From Sedimentisphaerales bacterium (GTDB lineage Bacteria > Planctomycetota > Phycisphaerae > Sedimentisphaerales > SG8-4), in NCBI GenBank assembly GCA_016928975.1, contig JAFGJR010000011.1, forward strand, positions 1-57,283: 57,283 nucleotides of DNA. The letters are read 5' to 3'. Position numbers and translations under genes: made by a program. The first letter of the stretch is position 1, and each line of letters opens with the position of its first letter. Positions 23,664 through 31,871 of this stretch are shown one piece after another. The notes beneath the pieces are model-generated. The model had not been told where the DNA came from, ran no database searches, and saw only the letters and a list, made by a program, of their open reading frames with translations.

Positions 23664-25868
23664 CTACGCCTGGATCAACTGGGTTTCGTACAGCCGCTGA
23701 TAAACGGGGCACGTCTGCATCAGTCGTTCGTGGTGACCCTGAGCGATGATTCGTCCGCTGTTCATCACGACGATGGTGTCCGCGGAGACGACTGTGCTGA
23801 AGCGGTGGGCAATGATGAAGGTGGTTCGGCCGCGCATGACCTCCTCGATGGCTTGGTGGATCTTGGCCTCGCTGTCCGCATCGACCTGACTGGTCGCCTC
23901 ATCGAAGATCAGGATGGATGGGTTCTTGAGGATGGCGCGTGCAATGATGATCCTCTGCAACTGGCCGCCGCTCAGTCCCGTGCTGTTCTCTCCGATCATC
24001 GTGTTGTAGCCGTCGGGCATCTGGGAGATGAACTCGTGCGCAAATGCTCGCTTGGCGGCGTCGACGGTCTCTTCCTGTGTCGCGTCCCGTCGGCCATAGG
24101 CGATGTTCGTGGCAATCGTGTCGTTGAATGTGATGACATCTTGTGTGACCATTCCGATCTGGTCGCGCAGGCTCATCAGGCTCACGTCTTTGATGTCGTG
24201 ACCGTCGAGGAACACCCGGCCTGAATCGGGGTCGTAGAACCTGGGCAGCAGATTCACCAGAGTCGTCTTGCCTGACCCGTTGGGACCGACGATGGCTACA
24301 TTCTGGCCGGCGGTCACATGCAGACTCACCCCGGTCAGGGTGGGTCGCTCGGCGCCCGGATACGTGAACACGACGTTCCTGAATTCGACAGTGCCGCGAG
24401 CCGGTGGTAGGACGATTGCGTCGGGCTTCTCGAATTCAAGGGGCTGGTCGAGCATGGCGAAAACCCGTTCCGCCGCCGCGTTAGCCTGCTGAATCCGGTT
24501 CCAGATATCGCTGGTTTTTCGCACCGATTCCGCCGAGGCGCCCAACGAGGCAAGCAGAACCAGGAATGTGACACCATCCAGACCGCCGCCGAGCACCCAG
24601 TTCATGCCGACGATGATGGCTGCCGAGCCGGCCAGGATGCCCAGGACCTCCAGCGCGGGATGCGTGGCCGCCTCCACCTTCGAGATGCGAAGCAGTTGCT
24701 TGAGCAGGCGATCGTTGATTCCCTTGAACCGTTCCTGTTCGTGTTGCTGGCGGTTGTAAACCTTCACGATCTTCAGCCCGACCATCGCTTCCTGCAGTCG
24801 GCCCAGCATTTCCGAGCCGACCACGAGCGAGCGACGGGTCGCCTTCTTCATCTTGGAGCCAAAGGTACCGAGGACAGCAATCACAAAGGGCGCACTGCCC
24901 AGGAATACCAGCGTGAGCTGCCAATTGAGCACCAGGGCCGTGCCTGCCAGGAACAGCGCGATCATCGGTTCTCGCAGGCCCTTGCCGAGCAGCACCTTGA
25001 CGGCGGCGCCCATGGTGGTCGTGTCGCGCACGATCCGGCTGATCGCGTCGCTGGGCCGCTCCCGGGCGAACGCGCTCATCGGCATGTGGGTGACATGGGC
25101 GAAGACGTCCTCCCTCATGTGGTTGACCGCCACTTGGACGATCTTCTCGCCCAGGTAGTCCTGGTAGTACTTGGCAGTGCATCGGACGACGGTGATAACG
25201 ACCATCGCGAGCATGATAATCGCGATCGTGCGAATCTGGTTCGCCGGCGTCTGCTCGCGAGGCAGGACACTCACAGCTCGTTGCGCGACGCCCAGAACGG
25301 CAAGATAGGCCCGCCATTGCAGCGTCCGGAGAAGAGTCCAGTCCAGCGTTTTGATGTACGCCTCGTTGGCCGGCGTCGGCAGGTCGAGCCGTTGGGTAGT
25401 TGGGGCGCTGTTCTCTGAAGGGCGCAGCAGCATGACCGGTATCGTCGCTTTGGTCGCACGGGCCAGTCCGGTCAGCAGACGCGTGTAGGGAACCTGGGAT
25501 TGTCCTTCCTCACTCGCGATGTCGTTGACATCGGCGATGTGGTCGTTCGCCTTGATGCCGACATGATACGCGATGCCACCCTTTTCCACGTGGGTGACCA
25601 GCAGGTGATGACGCAGTGACGCGCCGGCAGCGTCCGCCAGATCGTTGACTTTCGGCGTGTTGAATCTCAACCCGTACTGCCGTTCGCTGAGGTTCCTGTC
25701 CACCCACCCGTGCAACCCCTCGCCCCCCATCATCACCGTCAGCATGGGGATGATCGCCATGAAACTGACCGACAGCAGCAGGCCGATGACCATGGCGCTG
25801 ACGAAGACGGCGATGACGCGGGGCCACTGCGGCCATATATACTGAAACATCTGCCAAAGGGCTCTCAT
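23664..25868 (-). CDS. MsbA-like ABC exporter with PDZ-like insertion
   Basis: 734 residues, a half-transporter with fused membrane and ATPase parts in the inner membrane. TM1 spans about 17-45; the next TM begins only at about 213. Between them, residues about 88-165 read like a PDZ domain (LLVTHVEKGGIAYHVGIKANDHIADVNDI), placed in the first periplasmic loop. The remaining TM region contains the coupling sequence around GRLQEAMVGLKIVKVYNRQ. The nucleotide-binding domain has Walker A GPNGSGKTT, signature LSGGQLQR, Walker B ILIFDEATSQVD and H-loop IAHRFST. MsbA relatives flip lipids or glycolipids; MsbA itself has no PDZ domain and is about 580 residues. Convergent with the aldo/keto reductase gene. 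Confidence 0.9.
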   Translation of the reverse strand: MRALWQMFQYIWPQWPRVIAVFVSAMVIGLLLSVSFMAIIPMLTVMMGGEGLHGWVDRNLSERQYGLRFNTPKVNDLADAAGASLRHHLLVTHVEKGGIAYHVGIKANDHIADVNDIASEEGQSQVPYTRLLTGLARATKATIPVMLLRPSENSAPTTQRLDLPTPANEAYIKTLDWTLLRTLQWRAYLAVLGVAQRAVSVLPREQTPANQIRTIAIIMLAMVVITVVRCTAKYYQDYLGEKIVQVAVNHMREDVFAHVTHMPMSAFARERPSDAISRIVRDTTTMGAAVKVLLGKGLREPMIALFLAGTALVLNWQLTLVFLGSAPFVIAVLGTFGSKMKKATRRSLVVGSEMLGRLQEAMVGLKIVKVYNRQQHEQERFKGINDRLLKQLLRISKVEAATHPALEVLGILAGSAAIIVGMNWVLGGGLDGVTFLVLLASLGASAESVRKTSDIWNRIQQANAAAERVFAMLDQPLEFEKPDAIVLPPARGTVEFRNVVFTYPGAERPTLTGVSLHVTAGQNVAIVGPNGSGKTTLVNLLPRFYDPDSGRVFLDGHDIKDVSLMSLRDQIGMVTQDVITFNDTIATNIAYGRRDATQEETVDAAKRAFAHEFISQMPDGYNTMIGENSTGLSGGQLQRIIIARAILKNPSILIFDEATSQVDADSEAKIHQAIEEVMRGRTTFIIAHRFSTVVSADTIVVMNSGRIIAQGHHERLMQTCPVYQRLYETQLIQA

Positions 25869-25987
25869 TGCGGCGAATCTCTCCGACCGATCACCAAGGT
25901 TCCATGTTCACTATCGGTGCGTCATTCACGGGACGTCCGGCAGCCCGTACGGGGCATAGGGATAGCCGACCCATGGACGAAGCCAGC

Positions 25988-26016
25988 ACCTTAACAGACT
26001 CATACCATGTGGTCAA
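25988..26016 (-). promoter_or_regulatory. Candidate promoter of the ABC exporter gene
   Basis: Read on the minus strand: TTGACC (26016-26011), 17-nt spacer, TAAGGT (25993-25988). The -10 is a modest match. It would give a leader of about 110 nt. Confidence 0.4.
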
Positions 26017-26087
26017 GTCTAAACAACGCTGGCGAACCGGGCGAACGCATGTGAGTCTTGGGGGCCTGGGATGGGCGTCACCTGTCC

Positions 26088-27560
26088 CTAATATTTCTTG
26101 CGAAAGCGCGCCGTGGGGATGTTCATGAGCTTGCGATATTTCGCGACGGTCCGCCGGGCCAGGTTGGGGATGCCGGCGTCCACCAGTTTTTTGCGAATCT
26201 CATCATCGTTGAGCGGGTTGGTCTTGTCCTCCTCGTCGATGACCTGCTGCAGCTTCGCGCGGATCGCTTCCCAACTGCGGGCCTCGCCGGTGACGTCTTC
26301 CGTTCCGCCGCTGAAGAACTTCCGCAGGGGCAGGATGCCCCACGCGCATTGAAGGTACTTGCCCGAGACGGCTCGCGAGACCGTAGCGAGATGGACGCCC
26401 ACTTCCTCGGCCACCTTGGACATGGGTAGGGGCTTCAGGTGCAGCGGGCCGTGGTCGAAGAAGCCTCGCTGGTGCCTGACGATGGCCTGGGAAACCCTGA
26501 GAAGCGTATTCCTGCGCTGCTCGATCGCCTCTAGAATCCAGGTGGCCGAGCGAATATTGTGCTGCAAGAACCTGCGCGTCTTTTCCGCGATTTGCCGATC
26601 CTTGGCCATGTGCAGGTACTGCTCGTTGAGCCGCAAGCCCGGCAGGTGCCCATCGGCCAGTCGGACCACGAAGTCATCGGAGCCGTTGGGCGATTCGACG
26701 ATGACATCCGGCGTGATGGGGATGTTCTCGTTGCGCCCGATCTGCAAGCCAGGGGTCAGGTCCAGCTTGCGCAAGCGCTCGATGGCCTGGCGGACGCGCT
26801 CGATGCTGCAATCCATCTTCTTGGCAATGTCCGGCAGGCGATTCTCCAGCAGCGCATCCATGTGATCGGCGACAAGCCGGTACTCGAACGACAGATCTTC
26901 GCTGCTCTGGGCCATCTGGAGGAGCAAGCACTCACGAACATCGCGTGCCCCGACGCCGGGCGGGTCCAACTGCTGCACGAGTTGCAGCGCCTCTTGTAGA
27001 TGGTCGAGAGTGAAGTCCACATTGTCCTTCGTGTACAGTTGTTCGAGGGGAGCCGTCAGGTATCCACGGTCGTCCATGAAGTCGATAATTGCGACACCGG
27101 CCTTTCTCACCGGCTCCTCGATGTCCATCAGTTGCCATTGCTCGCGGAGATAGTCGTGCAGCGACTGCGGCGGGGCCGCTGTGTTCTTGATGGCCTCCAG
27201 CTTGCGATCTCTCTCTTCGCTGTCACGGCGCCTGTAGTACGGGCCGGACTGGTCGAGAAAGTCTCTGTAACTGTCGTCGAGATTCTCCAGCCGCTCGAAA
27301 TCCTCCGCCTTGTTCTTGTCGTCTACGACGAGGGCTTTCTCTCCCATCTCCTCGCCCGCCGGCGGGGCCTCCGCGACAGGCGTCTCATCCGAATCCGGGG
27401 ACTCGTCCAGCTCGAGGACGGGATTGCTATTGAGCTCTTGTTCGATGCGTTCCTGGAGCGCCAGGATGGGGAGCTGGAGAATCTCCATGGACTGGATCAT
27501 ATGCGGAGCCAGCTTCATGCGCTGCTCCATCCGCATCTGTCCTGTCATCTCCAGCTTCAT
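26088..27560 (-). CDS. rpoN: RNA polymerase sigma-54 factor
   Basis: 490 residues from ATG 27560 (GAAGGT upstream), which gives the standard region I start (MKLEMTGQMRMEQRMKLAPH, then MIQSMEILQLP). Region II is acidic (ELDESPDSDETPVAEAPPAGEE). The core-binding and -12 recognition regions follow (LDPPGVGARDVRECLLLQ, LTPGLQIGRNENIPITPDV, HLATVSRAVSGKYLQC), and the RpoN box ARRTVAKYRK is near the C-terminus. Sigma-54 directs transcription at -24/-12 promoters and needs an AAA+ activator; none is encoded in the window and I found no convincing -24/-12 site here. It is preceded by recR and dnaX on the same strand. Confidence 0.95.
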   Translation of the reverse strand: MKLEMTGQMRMEQRMKLAPHMIQSMEILQLPILALQERIEQELNSNPVLELDESPDSDETPVAEAPPAGEEMGEKALVVDDKNKAEDFERLENLDDSYRDFLDQSGPYYRRRDSEERDRKLEAIKNTAAPPQSLHDYLREQWQLMDIEEPVRKAGVAIIDFMDDRGYLTAPLEQLYTKDNVDFTLDHLQEALQLVQQLDPPGVGARDVRECLLLQMAQSSEDLSFEYRLVADHMDALLENRLPDIAKKMDCSIERVRQAIERLRKLDLTPGLQIGRNENIPITPDVIVESPNGSDDFVVRLADGHLPGLRLNEQYLHMAKDRQIAEKTRRFLQHNIRSATWILEAIEQRRNTLLRVSQAIVRHQRGFFDHGPLHLKPLPMSKVAEEVGVHLATVSRAVSGKYLQCAWGILPLRKFFSGGTEDVTGEARSWEAIRAKLQQVIDEEDKTNPLNDDEIRKKLVDAGIPNLARRTVAKYRKLMNIPTARFRKKY

Positions 27561-27614
27561 TGCGATACCTTCATGCACATCGAACACGGCCTGTCATCTC
27601 GTTGGCGCGAGTCT

Positions 27615-27642
27615 ATGATAGCTCCCCTATGGATTTCGTCAA
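27615..27642 (-). promoter_or_regulatory. Candidate promoter of rpoN
   Basis: On the minus strand TTGACG (27642-27637), 16-nt spacer, TATCAT (27620-27615), about 55 nt before the rpoN start. Confidence 0.5.
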
Positions 27643-27771
27643 CCTGGCCGGGCCGCTTCAAGGGATTCCGGGCAGAGCGCAGCCGATGATGCGCGCATGA
27701 GCGCGCGGAACAAGGTCAGGTTCGTGAGCGGGTGCGAAGGGCCGGTCCGATTCGCCCACTTCTGCACGGGC

Positions 27772-28377
27772 TTATCCGATCTCCTGTCTGCCGAGAATGG
27801 CGTCGGTGAGGATCTTGCCACTGGCGTACTCGATGGTGCCGCCGGTGGGCAGGCCCCGCGCCAGACGCGTGATCTTCACGCCAAGTGGTCGCAGCAGGGA
27901 GCTGACATACAGGGATGTGCCGTCGCCCTCGAGATTGGGGTTCGTGGCCATGATGACTTCTTTGACCTCGTCGCCGCGGACCCGCTCGACGAGCTTGTCG
28001 ATCGTCAGGTCGCTCGCGTCGATCCCTTCCAGGGGTGCGATGTGTCCACCGAGGACGTGGTAGAGCCACCTGCACGCCCCGGTCTTCTCCAGGGAGATCA
28101 CGTCCTTCGGCTGCTCGACGACGCAGATCAGGCTCCGGTCCCGCCTGGCGTCAGCGCAAATCTGGCAAACATCCGTCTCAGACAGGTTGTAGCAGGTTCT
28201 GCATCGCTGGATTCTCGTTTTGACGTTCCGTATGGCGTCGGCCAGGGCCATCGCCTCCGGCGCATCGGCTTTGAGGATGTGAAAGGCCAGACGCTCCGCC
28301 GATTTGGGGCCAATCCCGGGCAGCCTTCCGAACTCCTCGATCAGCTTATTCAGTGTCGCGGTATAGGCGGTGCTCAT
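27772..28377 (-). CDS. recR: Recombination mediator protein RecR
   Basis: 201 residues, the normal RecR length. It has the N-terminal helix-hairpin-helix (LIEEFGRLPGIGPKSAERLAFHIL), the four-Cys zinc finger (CRTCYNLSETDVCQIC), the Toprim domain beginning ICVVEQPKDVISLE with the usual downstream Asp-x-Asp-like region, and the C-terminal LARGLPTGGTIEYASG loop. RecR acts with RecO to load RecA on gaps. It is 27 nt downstream of dnaX, the classical dnaX-recR order (without the small ybaB gene usually found between them). Confidence 0.96.
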   Translation of the reverse strand: MSTAYTATLNKLIEEFGRLPGIGPKSAERLAFHILKADAPEAMALADAIRNVKTRIQRCRTCYNLSETDVCQICADARRDRSLICVVEQPKDVISLEKTGACRWLYHVLGGHIAPLEGIDASDLTIDKLVERVRGDEVKEVIMATNPNLEGDGTSLYVSSLLRPLGVKITRLARGLPTGGTIEYASGKILTDAILGRQEIG

Positions 28378-28403
28378 AAAGGCAGTCTATTCCATCTCTT
28401 TCA

Positions 28404-30062
28404 TCATTGAGCCTCTTCGATCCCGGTGATCGTCGCATCGAGGCCGGTGAGCACGGTTTTGACGGCCGGGTCGTTGAGAATCTCATATCGCTTCTGACCA
28501 CTGGGCTTGGCGGGACCACTCATTGCGTTGGACTGGGGGTCGGCCATGATCTCGTATTTGATACGAATGGACCGGCCCAGATGCTCGCTCACAGCCGAGG
28601 CAATTCGCTCTCCCCGCTCTTTGCTCTCGCACATGGCCTTCTGCACTTTGCCCGCCGCCGGAAACTCGATCGCCAACATGTCCTCCTGGACTCGGCGAGC
28701 CATTGTGCCGCTCAGGAGACCCGCTGTGGCGTTGCCCAAGGCCGGGGCGATCCGCGTCAGAATCTCGGGCCAGCTTTCGATCACGGTCCCGGAGGCCGCG
28801 GAGCCTGCCGGGGCAGCCCGGGCACCTGTCGCCATCAGGGGTAACTCCGCTCGCTGGGCAGGACGAGGCGCCGCCGGAGCCGACTCACTTTCTACCGGGA
28901 GTTTTTTTTTAACGTCGGTCGTGACGCCCGCCCGGGCGCGAGACATCAGCTCATCGACGCTCATGAAGTGCGCGCTAAGGGCGAACCGGAGCAGCAGGGC
29001 ATCGAGCAAGGCGCGCGGCGTATCACTATTCTTGACTGACCAGCGCAGCTTCTCCAGCGCCGTGATGTGGTAGATCAGCGCCGCCGCGTCGAACTTCTGC
29101 GCCAGTGCGGCCGCTTTCTCTTTCTGTTCGCTCGTGAGCATCAGCAGCTCCGTATCCGCGCCGGCCGACTTGACGACCAGCAGATCCCGCATGGACTCGG
29201 TGAGGGCATCGACGATCTGGGCCTCGCCCAATCCGGAGCAGATGAGGTCCTCGGTGGACGCCAGTGTTCCCCTCGCGTCGCTGCTGCCGATGCAATCGAG
29301 AAGCCGATAGATCTTATCCGCATTGGGCCGGCCGAGGAATTCCTCCAGGAGCCGGACGCTCAATGGATTCTCGCCGGTGCTGATGAGCCGGTCCAGCAGG
29401 CTCAGCGCATCGCGCATCGAGCCGTTGGCCAGCCGGGCCAGCGGCAGAATCAGATCTTCCTCGTACCGGATGCTCTCCTTGGCGAGGATGGACTTGAGTT
29501 GCTCGGCGATGGTCCTGGGACTGATGTTGCTGAAATCAAAGCGTTGGCACCGGGACTGGATCGTCGCGATCACCTTGTTGGGCTCGGTGGTGGCGAAGAT
29601 GAACTTCACGTGCTCCGGCGGCTCCTCCAGCGTCTTGAGCAGCGCGTTGAAAGCCGCCGTGCTCAGCATGTGCACTTCGTCGATGATGTAGATCTTGTAC
29701 CGCGCGCGGGCCGGACGGTAGATAACGTTCTCCCGCAGTTCGCGAATCTCCTCCACGCGGTTGTTCGAGGCGCCGTCGATCTCGACGACGTCGATGTCTT
29801 CGCCGGTATTGATGGCGATGCAGCTACCGCACTTGAGACATGGCGTCGTCGTCGGCGTATCCGAGGACAGGCAATTCAACGCCTTGGCCAGGATCCTCGC
29901 CATTGTGGTCTTGCCCACGCCGCGGGTGCCCGAAAACAGGTACGCATGCGCCACACGCCCAGTCTCGATGGCGTTCCTGAGCGTCTTGGCGATCGGATCC
30001 TGCCCGACCACGTCCTCAAACGTCTGCGAGCGGTACTTTCGTGCCAGAACGGTATAAGCCAT
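28404..30062 (-). CDS. dnaX: DNA polymerase III subunit gamma/tau
   Basis: 552 residues for the full tau form. AAA+ clamp-loader ATPase: MAYTVLARKYRSQTFEDVVG start, Walker A GTRGVGKTT (45-53), the zinc module with Cys64, Cys75, Cys78 and Cys81 (CLKCGSC), Walker B-like IYIIDEVHMLS, EEPPEHVKFIFATTE, SRCQRFDF sensor region, SMRDALSLLD. Domains I-III end about residue 375. At V384-K385-K386-K387 the gene contains nine consecutive A; a one-base slip in either direction meets a stop within six codons, which would make a shorter gamma form of about 389-392 residues. The C-terminal part (388-552) is the variable tau region. The start abuts a heptamer repeat element. Confidence 0.96.
   Translation of the reverse strand: MAYTVLARKYRSQTFEDVVGQDPIAKTLRNAIETGRVAHAYLFSGTRGVGKTTMARILAKALNCLSSDTPTTTPCLKCGSCIAINTGEDIDVVEIDGASNNRVEEIRELRENVIYRPARARYKIYIIDEVHMLSTAAFNALLKTLEEPPEHVKFIFATTEPNKVIATIQSRCQRFDFSNISPRTIAEQLKSILAKESIRYEEDLILPLARLANGSMRDALSLLDRLISTGENPLSVRLLEEFLGRPNADKIYRLLDCIGSSDARGTLASTEDLICSGLGEAQIVDALTESMRDLLVVKSAGADTELLMLTSEQKEKAAALAQKFDAAALIYHITALEKLRWSVKNSDTPRALLDALLLRFALSAHFMSVDELMSRARAGVTTDVKKKLPVESESAPAAPRPAQRAELPLMATGARAAPAGSAASGTVIESWPEILTRIAPALGNATAGLLSGTMARRVQEDMLAIEFPAAGKVQKAMCESKERGERIASAVSEHLGRSIRIKYEIMADPQSNAMSGPAKPSGQKRYEILNDPAVKTVLTGLDATITGIEEAQ
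28902..28910 (-). other. dnaX: A9 slippage site in dnaX
   Basis: Nine T on the plus strand give A9 on the coding strand, in frame as GTT-AAA-AAA-AAA-CTC. With one extra A (or a -1 ribosomal shift) translation reads five codons and stops at TGA; with one A fewer it reads two more codons and stops at TAG. It sits at the end of domain III, where gamma ends in other bacteria. Slippage itself is inferred. Confidence 0.75.
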
Positions 30063-30066
30063 ACGG

Positions 30067-30228
30067 ATTTACGATTTATGATTTACCATTTACGATTGTT
30101 TGCGTGTAGTGTGCCGGGCAGCTACGAAAATTCTTCTCAGTTCATACTCCTCGTCGAGCAGCGAATCAGTTGTGATCGGATGTGCCTCCGGCCATCAAAT
30201 CGTAAATCGAAAATGGCAAATCGCAAAA
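30067..30228. repeat. Inverted pair of heptamer repeat arrays beside dnaX
   Basis: Left arm: four adjacent heptamers ATTTACG, ATTTATG, ATTTACC, ATTTACG (30067-30094). Right arm: CGTAAAT, CGAAAAT, GGCAAAT, CGCAAAA (30201-30228), the same unit inverted. About 105 nt of ordinary sequence separates them. The arms together could form a long imperfect hairpin. From 30229 to 30532 I see nothing that supports a gene. Confidence 0.6.
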
Positions 30229-30532
30229 AAAAGATCGGCCGGGTGCCCCCACACACAACCAAGCGTCCGCTTATGGCTGCTCGGTTCCCCGTCTGACCAG
30301 GTTCACGGGCTCGGCTTGCATGGGACCCGGCCGGTTAATCACGACCCTGCTATTCCCGAGTCAAAGAGCACTCCAACCACCGATGACGATACTATAGCAC
30401 AGGGACCGCCGCGTTTCCACCAGAAGATTTCGGATTTTGCAGCGGGCCCGGCCGCAGAGTCTACGACCACTTCCCACCGCCAGTCCAGACCCCACCCAAC
30501 CCCGTTCACGCCTGATCCTGCCAGAAATGCCC

Positions 30533-30561
30533 TTGCAGAACCGGTGGCGCGAGGATACAAT
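30533..30561 (+). promoter_or_regulatory. Candidate promoter of the short beta-helix gene
   Basis: TTGCAG (30533-30538), 17-nt spacer, TACAAT (30556-30561). The ATG at 30762 would have a leader of about 195 nt. Confidence 0.5.
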
Positions 30562-30761
30562 AAGACCAGTCTAGGATCGAAGGCGGGCAATGGCACTTTC
30601 ATAGGCCTTCGTTGCCATCATACATACTTGTCTTTCCTTCATACCCGCCCGCCTCTGCAAGCAATGGATGTCTACACAGGCGGAGCACATCCGTGTGATT
30701 TGTTCTCGGTGGTGTACGTGTTATCCATATTCATCATCCATCGTCAAAGGAGGCGAGGAGC

Positions 30762-31226
30762 ATGGAAAAGAACGAAAGAAACAGAGTCGCAGTCGGCGTA
30801 TGTGTCTTCATCGTATGGCTGTGCCCGCCGGGTGTTGCCAGAGTCATCACCGTGGACAATCGCGGCGATTCCTACAGACTCACGGGCATAGTGGATATCC
30901 TGGCCTGCGATATTCAGGGAGATCAGTCAGAGGTGTACATCTACGGCGACCCGCGCTGCCTTCAGTTCGACTGGGGTACAGGCAATATTGATGCCGATCC
31001 TTTGTTCGCCGATCCAGCCGATAGTGACTGTCATCTAAAGTCGCAGGTGGGGCGGTGGGAGGCGGCCAGTCAGACATGGGTGATCGATGATGTCACCAGC
31101 CCGTGCATTGATGCGGGGGACCCGAACAGTCCGGTGGGGGACGAGCCGGAGCCTAATGGCGGGCGGATCAACATGGGGGCCTACGGCGGGACAGCCGAGG
31201 CCAGCAAATCTTGTCCAGGCGGGTAA
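30762..31226 (+). CDS. Internally deleted secreted beta-helix protein remnant
   Basis: 154 residues with a strong ribosome binding site (AAAGGAGG then GAGGAG) and an N-terminal hydrophobic signal (VAVGVCVFIVWLCPPGVA). Its second half (NIDADPLFADPADSDCHL, SPCIDAGDPNSP, INMGAYGGTAEAS) matches the extreme C-terminus of the beta-helix protein at 16390-20151. The long central beta-helix that should lie between the signal and this tail is missing, and the joining sequence (about residues 40-70) is irregular. It is therefore probably a product of internal deletion, still translatable but unlikely to fold as a full helix. Real short member or pseudogene cannot be decided here. Confidence 0.6.
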   Translation: MEKNERNRVAVGVCVFIVWLCPPGVARVITVDNRGDSYRLTGIVDILACDIQGDQSEVYIYGDPRCLQFDWGTGNIDADPLFADPADSDCHLKSQVGRWEAASQTWVIDDVTSPCIDAGDPNSPVGDEPEPNGGRINMGAYGGTAEASKSCPGG

Positions 31227-31330
31227 CGCGCCCGCTTGGTTGGCCATCGCTGCAACCGATGTTCTATGTTGAGACCCCCTTGTCTATAGCCTTCCTCGAC
31301 CGGCGTGCGTCGTACGCTCCGGCGGGAAGC

Positions 31331-31633
31331 TCAGTTCACCTGCTGCCCCCAGTCACCAGAGGAGTTGTACCTGTATGGATTGCCCACGTGCCTCTTCTTC
31401 ACACAAGTGTTGGCATCGAACACATCATAGCCGCCATCGGGCGTCAGGACGACGACGTCCATCGGCCCCCCATAGACTCTGGAACCCTGTGCGTATCCCG
31501 CAGACGATTGTCTGGAGAGGGAACTGCATCCCGTTGCCAACACCAGGATAGCAGTTACGAGGATCAACATGCTCAAGTACGGCCGCCAGGTGGTCACCGG
31601 CACCCTGTCATCTGGTCCACTCACTGTCTTCAT
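31331..31633 (-). CDS. Small lipoprotein of unknown function
   Basis: About 100 residues from ATG 31633 (GAGGG upstream; a GTG at 31639 is an alternative). A hydrophobic stretch leads to a lipobox (LVLATGC-SS), so the mature protein of about 65 residues should be lipid-anchored by its Cys. The mature part (YGGPMDVVVLTPDGGYDVFDANTC, ending PYRYNSSGDWGQQVN) matches nothing I recognise. It is convergent with the beta-helix remnant and divergent from manA. Confidence 0.6.
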   Translation of the reverse strand: MKTVSGPDDRVPVTTWRPYLSMLILVTAILVLATGCSSLSRQSSAGYAQGSRVYGGPMDVVVLTPDGGYDVFDANTCVKKRHVGNPYRYNSSGDWGQQVN

Positions 31634-31855
31634 GGTCACTACCCTCTACTGTCTTGTGCTTGCCGCGAGTTGTCACAGAAACTACGAGAAACCAGGCCCG
31701 ATCTTGCGCCGAGGCCCCAACATGGGCGTCTTTCTCGGCCTAACCTATGTCTATGGCAAAAAGGCACACCGGATGCGGTTTGTCCCGCGACCGGGTGCAT
31801 TCCTGGTGAGGACTCGCGCCAATGGAGATGAGATCCTGGTCGCGAGAGCGGTTTC

Positions 31856-31864
31856 TGATAGAAT
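31856..31864 (+). promoter_or_regulatory. Extended -10 promoter of manA, apparently leaderless
   Basis: TGA-TAGAAT (31856-31864) is followed by 7 nt and the manA ATG. No ribosome binding site is present, so a leaderless mRNA is likely. The -35 region is poor, as often with extended -10 promoters. Confidence 0.5.
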
Positions 31865-31871
31865 AGGCTGC

